Shown: piece after piece, positions 36,455 to 47,098 of the stretch | Layout: each line of letters starts with the position of its first letter | Numbering within the stretch: position 1 is the first letter of the stretch | The notes under the pieces: generated by a model | The model's database searches: none | The model's input: only the letters and a program-made list of their open reading frames with translations | Told to the model about the DNA's origin: nothing | Translations under genes and position numbers: made by a program | Assembly (NCBI GenBank): GCA_029204225.1 | Contig: CM055106.1 | Coordinates: 11,018,539 to 11,082,538, forward strand | Direction of reading: 5' to 3' | Source: Diphasiastrum complanatum | Taxonomy: Eukaryota > Streptophyta > Lycopodiopsida > Lycopodiales > Lycopodiaceae | DNA length: 64,000 nt

Positions 36455-37548
36455 GGTAGGGTTAGGGCTGTGCGAGGGTAGGGTTAGGTCCGATTTTTTT
36501 TTTTAAATGAACCTATGAGACTTCAAAATGAAATTTTGTTACAAAGAAACAAAACTTCACAAATGAGAAGTTGAAGTGCTTCTCTCCCAAATCTCCTACC
36601 AAAGCTAGGATTTGACCCCTTTCACAAGAATTGACATAACTTTGTCAATTCTCAACCAAATTGGCTGGAAATTGGCTCAGATTCAAGCTAAGGCTGACAT
36701 CTAAAATTCTATAAGATTATAGTCATAAAATTCGGCCAAAACTACAGCCAAAACGGACTGAAAATTCTATAACTAACTAAAATTGGAAAGAAATCACTAA
36801 AATGGCCATAACTGGTCATTAAAGCTTAAAATCAGAAAAGTTTAGTACCTCTAGAAAGCTAAAAGAGAGATCTACTTATCTAACACAAGAAACTACACAA
36901 AAAATGAATATTACTTGGTCAAAAATTGAATCAAACATTCTAAAAATTGAAAAACAAGAAAACTAGAAAAAAGAAACCCTGCCAAACTTAACAAAAAGCA
37001 CCAAATCTAATGGGGAAAGGATCTAATGCTTTGATACCAAAATTTTCATGTGCCAAACTTAGCATTAAAACATCTATTCCATTCACGAACATCAATTTAC
37101 AATGGAAATGCAAGAAAACAAGAAAATAAGCCAAGAATCAAGAAGATATATGAAGATAGCAAACCTTCAAAATAAGCAAAGTAAGGTATCATTATTCATC
37201 ATTAATGATCATTCATAAGATAGGGCCTATAGCTAGAGCATGATCTAAGCTCTCATGTGATTGTAGGCACATGAACCACCATTCCCATCAAGAAAGCTCT
37301 CAAAGAGAAGCTCCAAGATCTCTTAAAACTCAAAATTATCAAAATGAACAATTGCCTCCAAATTTAGCATGATCTCAGCTATTTATAGTGGTCATTTGTG
37401 CTTCTACTATAATTTTGGGGCTTTATTTGGCTAATTTGGGCCTTACAACCATTATTACAAGTCCGCTATTCAATATAGCGAGGTTGTTTGAGCCTCTTCG
37501 TTAACAATCCTAACGACTAGTTCTAGTCTAAATTAGCTCCATGGCTAT

Positions 37549-38325
37549 TCGAGTTGAAGATATTCACCAGTCAGGATATCGTCTTCATTGAAGATCCGTT
37601 TATCGACCTCAAAGGCAAGGACGAAGCTCATATAATCGAACTATCGGACTCTCCTGAAATATCGAACACTTATGTTCCTAAGTCGACTATTCCTATTGAA
37701 GGTCCTAGATCGTAATTTGCAGACAAACAAGTTATCAACAACAAATCCGAAGAAGATGATGTTGCAGCTCAGCAACTACAGCATGATGAAAATAATCAAC
37801 TTCGCTCATTACCCAGAAGATTGACAAGAAAACACAGACCACCTATAAAGTATATCGACAAGTCTGCAACCTACCTTGTTCAAGAGCCGACTATTGTCGA
37901 AGAGGCACTTAGTCAGCACGATCCCAATTTTTGGAAGGAATATGGATAAAGAGTATTCATCTCTTATCAAGAACCAGACTTGGACCATTGTCAAATGGTC
38001 TGCCACCAGAAATGTAGTTGATTTCCAAATAATTATTCAAAATCAATTACAAGGCAAATGGAAGCATCGATCGAAGAGAAACTTGACTTGTCGCGAGAGT
38101 ATTTTCTTAGGTATATAATGGCGACTACATTGAGACTTTCGATCCAATAGTTGAATATTCTTCAATCAGACTTATATTATCATTTGTTGCTGCGACAAAT
38201 TTAGAGATACGTCAAATGGATGTATAGACAACACATCTTAATGGAGTTATCGAAGAAGATATTTACATGATGCAACCCGAAGGTTATAATATCGAGGCAA
38301 ACAGAATCACATACGTAAAGTCATT
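37549..38325 (+). pseudogene. Copia integrase tail and RT start, 3' half of the split element
   Basis: Resumes with FELKIFTSQDIVFIEDPFID, a typical integrase end, then an acidic linker and RRLTRKHRPPIKYIDKSATY. The RT N-terminus is EYSSLIKNQTWTIVKW, then frameshifted ARETCLSREYFLRYI- and QMDV-like words to about 38320. RT beyond the first catalytic Asp region is missing. Together with 33136-33560 it is one plus-strand Copia split by the gag-only element. Confidence 0.75.
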
Positions 38326-38903
38326 ACCATGGGTGTTTTGGCTATTTTTCTAAACGTTGGGCCTCAACCTTGAACCATATCACTTTATTGGTCTTGGACC
38401 AGAGTATAGAAGCACAACTTGGGCAATGGGACCTAGTAGGAGGGCACGCTTCCAAGGTGTCCATTGAGTTCCCAACTCTCACAAGAAAGACATTCAAAGA
38501 GTCATAGGTTATGGAAGAAGTCTCTTGACCTTCCATAAGCCTATGAAGGTTCTTTAACTCCCCTAGGCCTCTCTCTTTCTCATTGGTTGTGTATGGAACT
38601 CCATAGTGTATTGAAGGGTGTCATTTGCCATTTATATGAGGGGAGGAGGGTGCCCATAGGGAGGGAGAGAGATCTTTTTTGTTTGCTATGCTTATGCTCT
38701 AGTGTGGCTACTAGTGTATAGAGTGTTTTCTTGTGTGTGGTATGCTTAGGGTTTGGATCTTGCTTATGGTATGGGACATAAGTAGGGTTTGGATCTTGAG
38801 TATGCTATGGTTTGTGGTGGTACGCTTGTGATTAGTTATTCGTTAGCAAGGGAGTGCCAGATTAGCCAAGTTGCAAGATTGCATGTGCTAGCTAGCTATG
38901 GTT
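38326..38903. other. Unassigned sequence between two Copia elements
   Basis: No named feature. AGGGTTTGGATCTTG occurs twice 35 bases apart (38748 and 38783). Confidence 0.4.
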
Positions 38904-39004
38904 GTGTGAAGGATTTCAGACCATTCAAGATCCAATCCATGTCCCTGATCTTTGGTTACAAAAAGAGCAAACCAACAATCCCGCCAACGTAGAAAAATCA
39001 ACAT
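38904..39004 (-). mobile_element. Truncated 3' LTR of the gag-protease Copia
   Basis: On the minus strand it begins TGTTGATTTTTCTACG after the polypurine-like CAAGTGGGCTGAAAA. About 100 bases match 46424-46524, the start of the other LTR. Homology stops abruptly at 38904. Confidence 0.6.
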
Positions 39005-39635
39005 TTTCAGCCCACTTGAGTCCATAACAAATCTCAATAAGCTCACCAATGACATCTCCCTTGCCTTGAAGAAATTGCCTTTGCTGCATGTAGTCTTTTC
39101 CAACCAAACTTTTGCCATCTCGATCATGAGTGATCAGTTCACAATCATAGAATCCTTTTAGTTGATGAAGACATGTGAGACCCATGCCTTGGAACTTCCC
39201 AAGAACTAATCTTCCATTGCTCTTTCCTTCATAAGACTCCCTGTTAATGATTTCATCATAAGAAGTAGAAACCTCAAAAACATTAGAAGCCATAAAAAAA
39301 AAGACTAGTACCTTCAACACAAGGATGATTGAAGTACTCTTTTTTTTCAAACAAGAACTTCTACGTAATGACTCATATGAGACTGATTCTTCCTCACTAT
39401 CATTCACAATGACATCATTCAAAGTACATCCTACTTTGAACTCTTCACATACTCCTCTTCTTCTTGACTTGTGACTATCTCCCTCACCAAGTCTCTTGAT
39501 AGAACCATTTGATCTACTCTCTTTATGAAGACATGTGACACGAATTGCTACAAAAATGACTTTCTTGGACTCATCACAAAAGAATGTAGAAGAACCATCT
39601 CCTTCATGAATGCACCTAGCAACATCTTTTTCCAT
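38925..39635 (-). CDS. Unplaced 236-aa open frame downstream of Copia protease
   Basis: An open minus-strand frame occupies the place where integrase and RT would normally follow. It has charged stretches (SRSNGSIKRLGEGDSHKSRR, NDSEEESVSYESLRRSS) and a hydrophobic segment (ILVLKVLVFFFMA), but no motif I recognise. Its last codons run into the LTR. It may be decayed internal sequence of a non-autonomous element or a real accessory ORF. Confidence 0.3.
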   Translation of the reverse strand: MEKDVARCIHEGDGSSTFFCDESKKVIFVAIRVTCLHKESRSNGSIKRLGEGDSHKSRRRGVCEEFKVGCTLNDVIVNDSEEESVSYESLRRSSCLKKKSTSIILVLKVLVFFFMASNVFEVSTSYDEIINRESYEGKSNGRLVLGKFQGMGLTCLHQLKGFYDCELITHDRDGKSLVGKDYMQQRQFLQGKGDVIGELIEICYGLKWAENVDFSTLAGLLVCSFCNQRSGTWIGS

Positions 39636-40465
39636 ATGATCATGAAGGAATTAGCAACAACCTTTTCCAAAGAAGAACCTTCACCTCCATTGATGAAGTT
39701 AGCTCTTTCCTTGTCTTTTGCATGCTTGCACTTGCCATGAAGAACCATTGAAATATCATCATTATCCTCATAACTAGCCAAGTTAGCACATAGATGAACA
39801 TCTCCAAGAAGAATATTAGATCTTGACCTAGATCTAGCATAAGGAAGCTTGTTAGACTTTGCATAAGATCCACCAATCTTATTGATGCTAAAAGGTAACT
39901 TTGGAAAGTTGAGACCAATATCATTTCCCATTCCATCCTTTTTGTTAGCCATAACAAAAGCATCAAGCTTGAAAAGTCTACCTTGTCTATTGTCCCTAGC
40001 AACCAAGATTTCTTCCTTCGTAATGAAACAAGCATCACCACCAAACTTTACCATGTATCCTTTCTCTATCATTTGACCAACACTTAACAAATTTTTTGAA
40101 AGTAAAGGAATGTAAAGAACACCATCAAGTCTTGTTTTCCTATTAGTAGAGAGACAAATAGGAATTGAACCAATACCTTCAATCACACACTCACAACCAT
40201 TGGCCATGTGAATCACTTTCTTGGCTCCATCATAAGTGACCAAAGAAGTAAAGAACTCCTTGTGACTAGTCATGTGTGAACTAGCTCCACTATCAATCCA
40301 CCACGAATCTTTGTCACCTTCACTTGATATTAGACTTGAAGAACACATCAAAAGAGAATCACCACCACCTAGATCCTCATCATTAGTAGTAAAGTTGATT
40401 TGCTTGCTACCTTCATCTCTTTGCTTCTTCAAACATTCATTCGCAAAATGTCCATTTGATTTCAC
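39548..40465 (-). pseudogene. Copia protease region of the gag-protease element
   Basis: Minus strand: a degenerate zinc knuckle (NGHFANEC retained, the first two Cys lost), then DSWWIDSGASSHMTSHKEFF, the aspartic protease active site. LDGVLYIPLLSKNLLSVGQM follows, then RQGRLFKLDAFV. Past residue about 180 it departs from the GAG-pre-integrase/integrase pattern into unfamiliar sequence. No integrase or RT occurs before the LTR. Confidence 0.75.
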
Positions 40466-40488
40466 AATAAATGCATTTGAACTTTGAC

Positions 40489-41208
40489 TTAACTTTTTTT
40501 TTTGCCAAAAGAGGAAGTCTCACCTTGATCTTGCCCTTTAGACCACTTGCCTTTGCCTTTGCCCTTGAACTTGTCTTTGATGAACATAGCATCCTCTTCA
40601 TATTGAGATGTCAATGTAGATCCACCTCCTCTTGATTGAAGCCTATACTCTTCATTCACCAAGATCTCTTGCAAATCCACAAAAGTTGGCAAATTATTTT
40701 GAATAGCAAAACTTTGAACAAAATTAGCATGATCATCCAACAAGCCATTAAGTATAACTTGAAGAAGTTCTACCTCCTTAATGCTTTCATCAATACATGC
40801 TAACTCATCATTGAATGCTTTAACCCTCAAAACAAAAGCATGAGTACTCTCTTCCTTCTTTTGCAAACTTTGAAAGATTTGCCTCCTAAGAGTAAGTACT
40901 CGTGATGTAGAATTGGATTCATAAAGCTTCTTCAAAGCTTCCCAAGCCTCCAAAGATGATGTGCACTTACCAACTTCCTTGAGAAGTTCATTGATAACAT
41001 TCATCTTAATCATGTGTAGAGCCTTCTTTGCTCTCTTGTCATACCTCACTTGATCTTGTTGAGTTGTTGGTATCTCCTCCAAACCTACAACAATATCCAA
41101 AACATCATTCATTTCAAGAAGTGATTCCATCCTCACTTTGCACAATGAATAGTTACTTGAGGTAAGTCTATCATTGCCTTCCAACACGAATCCACCACTT
41201 GTAGCCAT
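40489..41208 (-). CDS. Copia gag (UBN2-type), 239 aa
   Basis: An open gag frame: LTSSNYSLCKVRMESLLE, then MIKMNVINELLKEVG, SLEAWEALKKLYESNSTSRV, RRQIFQSLQKKEESTHAFVL and LVNEEYRLQSRGG. It ends in a Lys-rich tail, and a homopolymer A/T tract at 40493-40502 coincides with the frame break before the zinc knuckle. The gag has no internal stops, so it decayed less than its surroundings. Confidence 0.85.
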   Translation of the reverse strand: MATSGGFVLEGNDRLTSSNYSLCKVRMESLLEMNDVLDIVVGLEEIPTTQQDQVRYDKRAKKALHMIKMNVINELLKEVGKCTSSLEAWEALKKLYESNSTSRVLTLRRQIFQSLQKKEESTHAFVLRVKAFNDELACIDESIKEVELLQVILNGLLDDHANFVQSFAIQNNLPTFVDLQEILVNEEYRLQSRGGGSTLTSQYEEDAMFIKDKFKGKGKGKWSKGQDQGETSSFGKKKS

Positions 41209-41405
41209 GTTGCAATGACCTGATCTTCTTCTTTCAACCTATTCCAATGCACAAAGCACTCTCTTGAATTTCAACAAATGAACTCAAGAAGATATCACAA
41301 AGATATGGAACTTCTCAAATCTCTTCTAGCACTTCTAACTAGAAAATCAACACATAGAATAGTGAAATCTTGATCAACCTATGATCTATCCTCAATCTAA
41401 TGACT

Positions 41406-41452
41406 TGTCAGAAATAGGATAGATAATATTAGCGGAAACTTCCTACTTCCAA
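41406..41452. repeat. 47-bp flanking direct repeat, lower copy
   Basis: TGTCAGAAATAGGATAGATA... matches 45960-46006 at 44 of 47 positions. The two copies flank the nested Copia at 41453-45959. The sequence is the terminal part of the surrounding element's LTR (see 45960-46524). Confidence 0.8.
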
Positions 41453-41786
41453 TGCATGACTACGCCTATCAAAAATTGAACAAAGCAATAGTGATGAAAA
41501 ATTACGTTCAATCTTTAGCAACTAACTTTGAAATCGCTAGATACTAAGTGATTATGTAGCCAAACATAAAGTATGAAATTCTCAGACAATTTCTATCAGT
41601 TACAAAACAATACAGATGCATGCATTCTGACATATACGGAATGCAATAAGAAGATAATATTGATTCAGAAAAACAAAATCAGATGCTAATGAGCACAAAA
41701 CAATAGCGGATAGAAACCGCGCACTCTAAGCCGTCTATGAGTAACTGACAATAAGCAGCTCTGCTAATAAGCAGTAGCGCAATAGC

Positions 41787-44321
41787 TGTGAGAAATTGGC
41801 AAAAATCTAGCTTGGTATTTTTTATGATAGAAGTTTGTAAGTGAATCTCACATGTGTGGAGGATGTTCCCACGTGTGGAGAATTGTAAAGTAAATCAAAA
41901 TGTTTGATATAGGGGTCTCATAGAATTTCCTGGTCAAGCATTTAGGTGTAGGATGTTGATAGGGTCAAATTTGGCATAGATGGCAAATTATCCATTTCCA
42001 CTTGTAATGCCAATATTGAGCCAAAATAGAGCCAAACTTGTGCCAATTAGAGTGTAGACAAGTGTCATGCTTTTGTTTGATGAAGCTTAAGAGGTCCAAT
42101 AGGATTTAGAGGTGGAACCTTGTGAGGTCCAATAGAAAATTGAGGTGTGCTTGAATATAGTCCAATAGAATTTAGAGGTGCATGGATCAATGGTCCAATA
42201 GGATTAATAGGTGGCAAAGTGTGATCCAATCATAGTTAAGCATAGTGGTAGCTCATGAATCTATTAGTATCATTGTACTCCTCCTTTTGGATCTAATTGA
42301 TTTTGAGATTGAGTGGATTTTGAGTGTCATTGAATTTCTAGTTTTTCTCTCTCTACCCGAGGAGAGCAGCTTGTTTTTACTTAGAATACTTTTGGAACAC
42401 TTCCCACACGTGTGAGTGAGAGTTGGAAGTGATTGAATGCATGTAGTAGTGTGTTTTTGCCATAGAATCAAAGATAGATCTTGAATCTCAATCTAGTCTT
42501 GATCTTGGTGCATCTACACACCTTAGGAGATCACAAGTACATGTAGTGGACAATCCACACGTGTGAAATTCAACATGGTATCAGAGCCTACCTAAGGTTA
42601 CCATGCATTTTGATCCATTTGAGTGAAAACTATTCATCAATCTTGAGCTAGAAATTGTCAAGGCCCATTTTCCTAGCTATCTTGTTCAATTTTGGATCAA
42701 AAGAGATCAAAAGGACATTGATTGGGTCTGACCTGGTACTGTACGGAATCAGGTGCTCAGACACGTGTGAGGAACATCCAATTTCAGTTTGGGAGTTCTC
42801 TTTCATGTTTGATCCAAAAATCTTGCTAGATAGCTTGTTTTAAAGCTATTTTTGTCTAGTTTATGATGCAATCAGTTTCATTCCATTTGGTTGAGCCAAT
42901 CAAAAGTTATAAGCTTTTGAAGAGGGTTGTGTAGGGCACCTAGACCTGGGTGGACACATTTGGTTTGGTCAAAAGATTGCTTGTTTGATCCAAAATCACA
43001 GTTGAATGCTTACCAATCTCATCTATATGTGATCTAGGCACTGTTTTGAGATCTTAGCCATTTTGTTTCATGCAATATCATTGTATTTGAGTCAAATTTG
43101 GTTTCTTAGTGTATTTCACACGTGTTAAGAGTGTTTGATCCTAACTTTGCCCATACTCCATCATTTGATGTGAAGTAGATCTAGTTTTGGAGAGATTGAG
43201 ATAGCTAGTGAGAATCATCTCACAGTTTGTTGCAAGATCTTGCATAGGAGATGGTAGCACACCATTATTGGATCCTATAGTGAGAGAGAAACAACATTTT
43301 TTGTTCATAACTTTTATTTATCTTCACTTTACATGACTTCAATGAGTTCATACTTGTTGCAACCAAGTGAGAGATTGTCTACTTCCAATTATTCAATATG
43401 GAAGTTGAGGATGGAGTCCATCTTGATACTCCAAGATGTGATGGACATTGTACTTGGGATTGAGGAGGATCCTCAAGTCCTTCAAGAAGTACAAAAATAC
43501 AAGAAGAGAGCTAGGATGGCTCTCCACTACATTAAGATGAATGTCTCTAATGAGATATTGAGGGAGATTGGTGATTGTTCTACATCCAAGGAAGCTTGGG
43601 ATTGTCTCAAGTCCATCTATGAGGCTAAGAACACCTCTAGGCTCCTCACTCTTAGAATTAAATATTCCAAAGTAGTCAAAAGAGTGATGAGAGTGCATCT
43701 AATTATGTTTTGAGAGTCAAGGATATTCATAGAGAGCTTGCATGTATTGGTGACTCAATCAATCAAAGTGAGCTAGTCCAAGTCATTCTCAATGGCTTGA
43801 GATAAGAGGTCCAATAGGATTTAGAGGTGGAACCTTGTGAGGTCCAATAGAAAATTGAGGTGTGCTTGAATATAGTCCAATAGAATTTAGAGGTGCATGG
43901 ATCAATGGTCCAATAGGATTAAGAGGTGGCAAAGTGTGATCCAATCATAGTTAAGCATAGTGGTAGCTCATGAATCTATTAGTATCATTGTACTCCTCCT
44001 TTTGGATCTAATTGATTTTGAGATTGAGTGGATTTTGAGTGTCATTGAATTTCTAGCTTTCTCTCTCTACTCGAGAGCTCTTGATGGTTTTTCTCTCTCT
44101 ACCCGAGGAGAGCAGCTTGTTTTTACTTAGAATACTTTTGGAACACTTCCCACACGTGTGAGTGAGAGTTAGAAGTGATTGAATGCATGTAGTAGTGTGT
44201 TTTTGCCATAGAATCAAAGATAGATCTTGAATCTCAATCTAGTCTTGATCTTGGTGCATCTACACACCTTAGGAGATCAAAAGTACATGTAGTGGACAAT
44301 ACACACGTGTGAAATTCAACA
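41787..44321 (+). mobile_element. Plus-strand mini-Copia with TSD, internal deletion
   Basis: 5' LTR 41787-42575 (789 bp, TGTGAGAAATTGG to AAATTCAACA), primer site 42576-42588 (TGGTATCAGAGCC), gag 43333-43800 and partial 3' LTR 43803-44321. The TSD is ATAGC at 41782-41786 and 44322-44326. The 3' LTR lacks its first roughly 300 bases, and pol is absent. The deletion joins gag to mid-LTR near 43802. LTRs are rebuilt alike at each transposition, so this deletion must post-date insertion. Confidence 0.9.
43333..43800 (+). pseudogene. Copia gag, truncated and frameshifted
   Basis: MTSMSSYLLQPSERLSTSNY, then IWKLRMESILILQDVMDIVL, HYIKMNVSNEILREIGDCST and KEAWDCLKSIYEAKNTSRLL. A frameshift near 43680 is followed by RVKDIHRELACIGDSI and VQVILNGL at the deletion junction. 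About 155 residues of a usual 220-240 remain. Confidence 0.85.
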
Positions 44322-44909
44322 ATAGCAACTCTAAAATAAATCTCTAAAAGATTGAGCTAGAATGCTCAAGAGAGTTCAAGCTTGAAAGCTTGATAGAGAG
44401 CTAACTACAATACTTGCTGATCTTGAGAACTTGATCTCTTGATGATGAGATGTATGAATATGAACAACTATATATACTAAGCAATTAGGTCATCAAATGC
44501 GATTGCCAGTTGGCTGGTGTCCGCTGGCATTCATCCGGTTCCTTGTCATTGATTGTTGATAAGCGGTGGAGATTGGCCGTAAATAGTCTGTTTGCATAAA
44601 TGAACTAGAACTGTCACTCTGTAGAAATGAACTAAAACTGCCACAGGTGACACTATCGCAAAAAAATGAGAGTGTCACGATTTTGCGAAAAACTCAACAG
44701 TGTCATTAAATTCCATTTAGGGTAGCTGCACACTTCGCCAGAGTCATTTCCTTAACATTTGAGGCACTTTAAAAAAAGCAAAAAATGCGACTCTGTATAT
44801 TTACTCGTAAATCCTGACAAACGACAATGTCCCTAAAAAGCCAAAAATGTGAGTGATTTTACTCGTAAATCTTGACAGACGAAATATGCGACACTGTTGT
44901 CAAACTCCG

Positions 44910-44941
44910 TGTATATATATATGTGTGTGTGTATGTGTGTA
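44910..44941. repeat. TA/TG microsatellite
   Basis: Alternating TA then TG run inside the Copia LTR. The other LTR copy (about 45815-45840) lacks it, so it expanded after insertion. Confidence 0.8.
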
Positions 44942-45066
44942 AGAACACTTGTAATTCCACAGACTGTATAAAAACATGGAAAAATCCACAGAACTGGATA
45001 AACAATGGATGAAGATTAAAACCCATTAGTCGATTAGTAAGAAGGAGACTAATCCAACACTTCCCC

Positions 45067-45480
45067 TTAATCTGAATCCTTGAATGCCTTGACTTTCAAA
45101 CTTAGTTCTACACAGAATCTTCTGTGTGTTTTCAAACTTAATGCTTTGGTAAAAATATCTGCTGTCATATCTTGCGTTCTACAGTACTTCAATTTGATCT
45201 CTTCGTTGAGAACTTTGCTTCTGACGAAATGATACTTCAGTTCAATGTGCTTACTCCTAGAATGAAATCTAGGGTTGGCTGATAAAGCAATGGCACTTTG
45301 ATTATCACAAAATAATGTCGTCGGGCATTTTGATTCAGACCGATATTTGAGAGTAAGTTCCTCAACCAAATTCTTTCCTTTGTAGTTTGAGAGGCTGCAA
45401 TATACTCTAATTCAGTAGAACATAGAGCTATTGAAGATTGTTTGCGATTGTTTCAAGAAATTAGACCATTGTTGAGGAAG
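45067..45480 (-). pseudogene. Copia RNase H C-terminal fragment
   Basis: Minus strand: SMFY-IRVYCS (the usual STESEYIA box, decayed) near 45400, then VEELTLKYRSESKCPTTLFC, DNQSAIALSANPRFHSRSKH and IELKYHFVRSKVLNEEIKLK. It continues with QDMTADIFTKALS and ends just before the polypurine tract. The DNQSAIALS and HIELKYHFVR motifs are diagnostic. Confidence 0.9.
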
Positions 45481-45959
45481 AATGTCAATCCGAAAACAGT
45501 TTGCATAAATGAACTAAAACTGTTACTCTGCAAAGATGAACCAAAATTGCCATAGGCGACACTATCGCAAAAAAGCGACAGTGTCGAGATTTTGCAAAAA
45601 ATCTGACAGTGTCCTTAAATCCCATTTAGGATAGCCCCACACTTCGCTAGAGTCATTTCCTTAACATTTGAGGCACTTTGGAAAAAGCAAAAAATGCGAC
45701 TGCATATTTACTTGTAAATCTTGTTAGACGACAGTGTCGCTAAAAAGTGAAAAATGTGACACTATGATTTTGCTCCTAAATATTGACAGGCGAAAAATGT
45801 GACATTGTTGTCAAACTCCGTGTATTTCTGCAGACTGTGTAAAAACACTTGTAATTCTGCAGACTGTATAAAAACACGGAAAAATCTGCAGAACTGGATA
45901 AACAATGGATGAAGATTAAAACCCATTAGTCGATTAGTAAGAAGGAGACTAATCCAACA

Positions 45960-46524
45960 TGTCGGAAATAGGATAGATAATATCAGCGGAAACTTCCTAT
46001 TTCCAAGATGATTCTTGCCACTTCCTAAGATTGAAACACACTCAAACTAGAGTGTGTTTCAATGAAGTTTAGTAACCTCACAAACTAGATATCCAATCAA
46101 GATTAGGGTTTTGACAAAATCACAGAAAATTGAATATCTCAAATTCTACATGCAATTTCTAAAAACTTGATATATCATCTTGTAGTTCCAATGAGACCTT
46201 CATAATGCACCAAAAAATGGCTAATTCCAGTAAACCAAGTGTGAAATCAGAATTGATCAAGTATATAAACCTATATTGAGTTTTGGCCTACAAAAGATCA
46301 ATTCTACATATGCAAAAATGCTGGTTTTTGAGTAGAAATCAATCTAGCATGCTCTAGCATTGGTAACTCCTCCAAATCCTTGATAAAGATGGCTGATCCT
46401 TTCATAACCTGAAACACATACCATGTGAAGGATTTCAGATCATTCAAGATCCAATCCATGTCTCTGATCTTTGGTTACAAAAAGATCAAACCAACAATCC
46501 TGCCAATGTAGAAAAATCAGCATC
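45960..46524 (-). mobile_element. LTR of the gag-protease Copia (upper copy)
   Basis: On the minus strand it starts TGCTGATTTTTCTACATTGG (46524 downward) and ends CCTATTTCCGACA at 45960. Its first 100 bases match 38904-39004 and its last 47 match 41406-41452. It therefore brackets the minus gag-protease Copia with those two fragments. Confidence 0.6.
46031..46062. repeat. Perfect 13-bp hairpin with 6-base loop
   Basis: TTGAAACACACTC at 46031-46043 pairs fully with 46050-46062. It lies inside an LTR and could be an RNA stem. Confidence 0.85.
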
Positions 46525-47098
46525 TACATACAAAATGAGATGCAAACTCTAAGAGATACAGATCAAACATGAACCGAAATATAAAATATAGTGTTTCTGT
46601 CCATACAATTATAGTACCCTACTGTATTTCACACATGTGGAACTGAAAATAGCAATAAATGATCATTCTACACATAGAATTGCAAAATAACATCATGAGA
46701 GTGCACCAATGAGTAGTAGAACCCAAAGAGAACCATGTATAATGATGAAATGAGAGAGAGAAGAGAGAAGATCTCTTTATCTCCACGAGTTACATCCTTT
46801 TATAACAGGTCCAAACCCTATTTGGCCACTTGGCTTTCTCTCCAGATTGTAAACCCCACTATTTTTGGGTCTAGATTCAAAGTACCAACATTCAAATTTG
46901 AATCTCTCTCAAACTCGACTACCAACTTTCCCACACTCGCAAAAAGTGTTTACTGAATGTATTTTAAACTAATATAACTTCAAAAAGTTCATCTCTAAGT
47001 CTAAAATGAGTTTTGGCCTCATATTGACAATTTACCAAAATATGACTAAACTAGTTGAAATCTCTCACAGTTGGGTGGTGAATACTTGAGGCCACTTA
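46525..47098. other. Unassigned sequence
   Basis: No recognisable feature. The open frame at 46735-46956 has no known motif. Confidence 0.4.

Larger units (their letters stand above)
33561..37548 (-). mobile_element. Non-autonomous gag-only LTR retrotransposon (TR-GAG-like), about 4 kb
   Basis: Minus-oriented. 5' LTR 37049-37548, primer site 37028-37039 (TGGTATCAAAGC), leader about 35800-37027, gag about 34500-35660, polypurine tract near 34118-34127 and 3' LTR 33561-34117 (557 bp). The two LTRs match closely along 500 bases. The outer roughly 70 bases of the 5' LTR are missing, as is a little of the host Copia, so no TSD can be seen. No protease, RT, RNase H or integrase is visible. This layout is known from plant TR-GAG elements, which move using enzymes of related full elements. 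Confidence 0.7.
41453..45959 (-). mobile_element. Deleted minus Copia with RNase H remnant, itself interrupted
   Basis: The 3' LTR spans 41453-45059, split by the plus mini-Copia (41787-44326), giving about 1067 bp. On the minus strand it starts TGTTGGATTAGTCTCC, preceded by a polypurine tract (GATTAAGGGGAAG), and ends GGCGTAGTCATGCA. The partial 5' LTR is 45499-45959, matching 44590-45059. Between them only the RNase H end remains (45067-45480). Everything from the primer site through RT has been deleted. Confidence 0.7.

Noticed and set aside
36414-36490. Interstitial telomere
   Set aside because: Only a few TAGGGTTAGGG words follow a G run, with no array of the plant TTTAGGG unit.
38925-39161. 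Plus-strand frames opposite the Copia region
   Set aside because: Reverse-strand shadows of the minus-strand element sequence.
42060-44320. Segmental duplication of about 500 bp
   Set aside because: The two copies are the LTRs of one mini-Copia, as shown by the primer site, gag and TSD.
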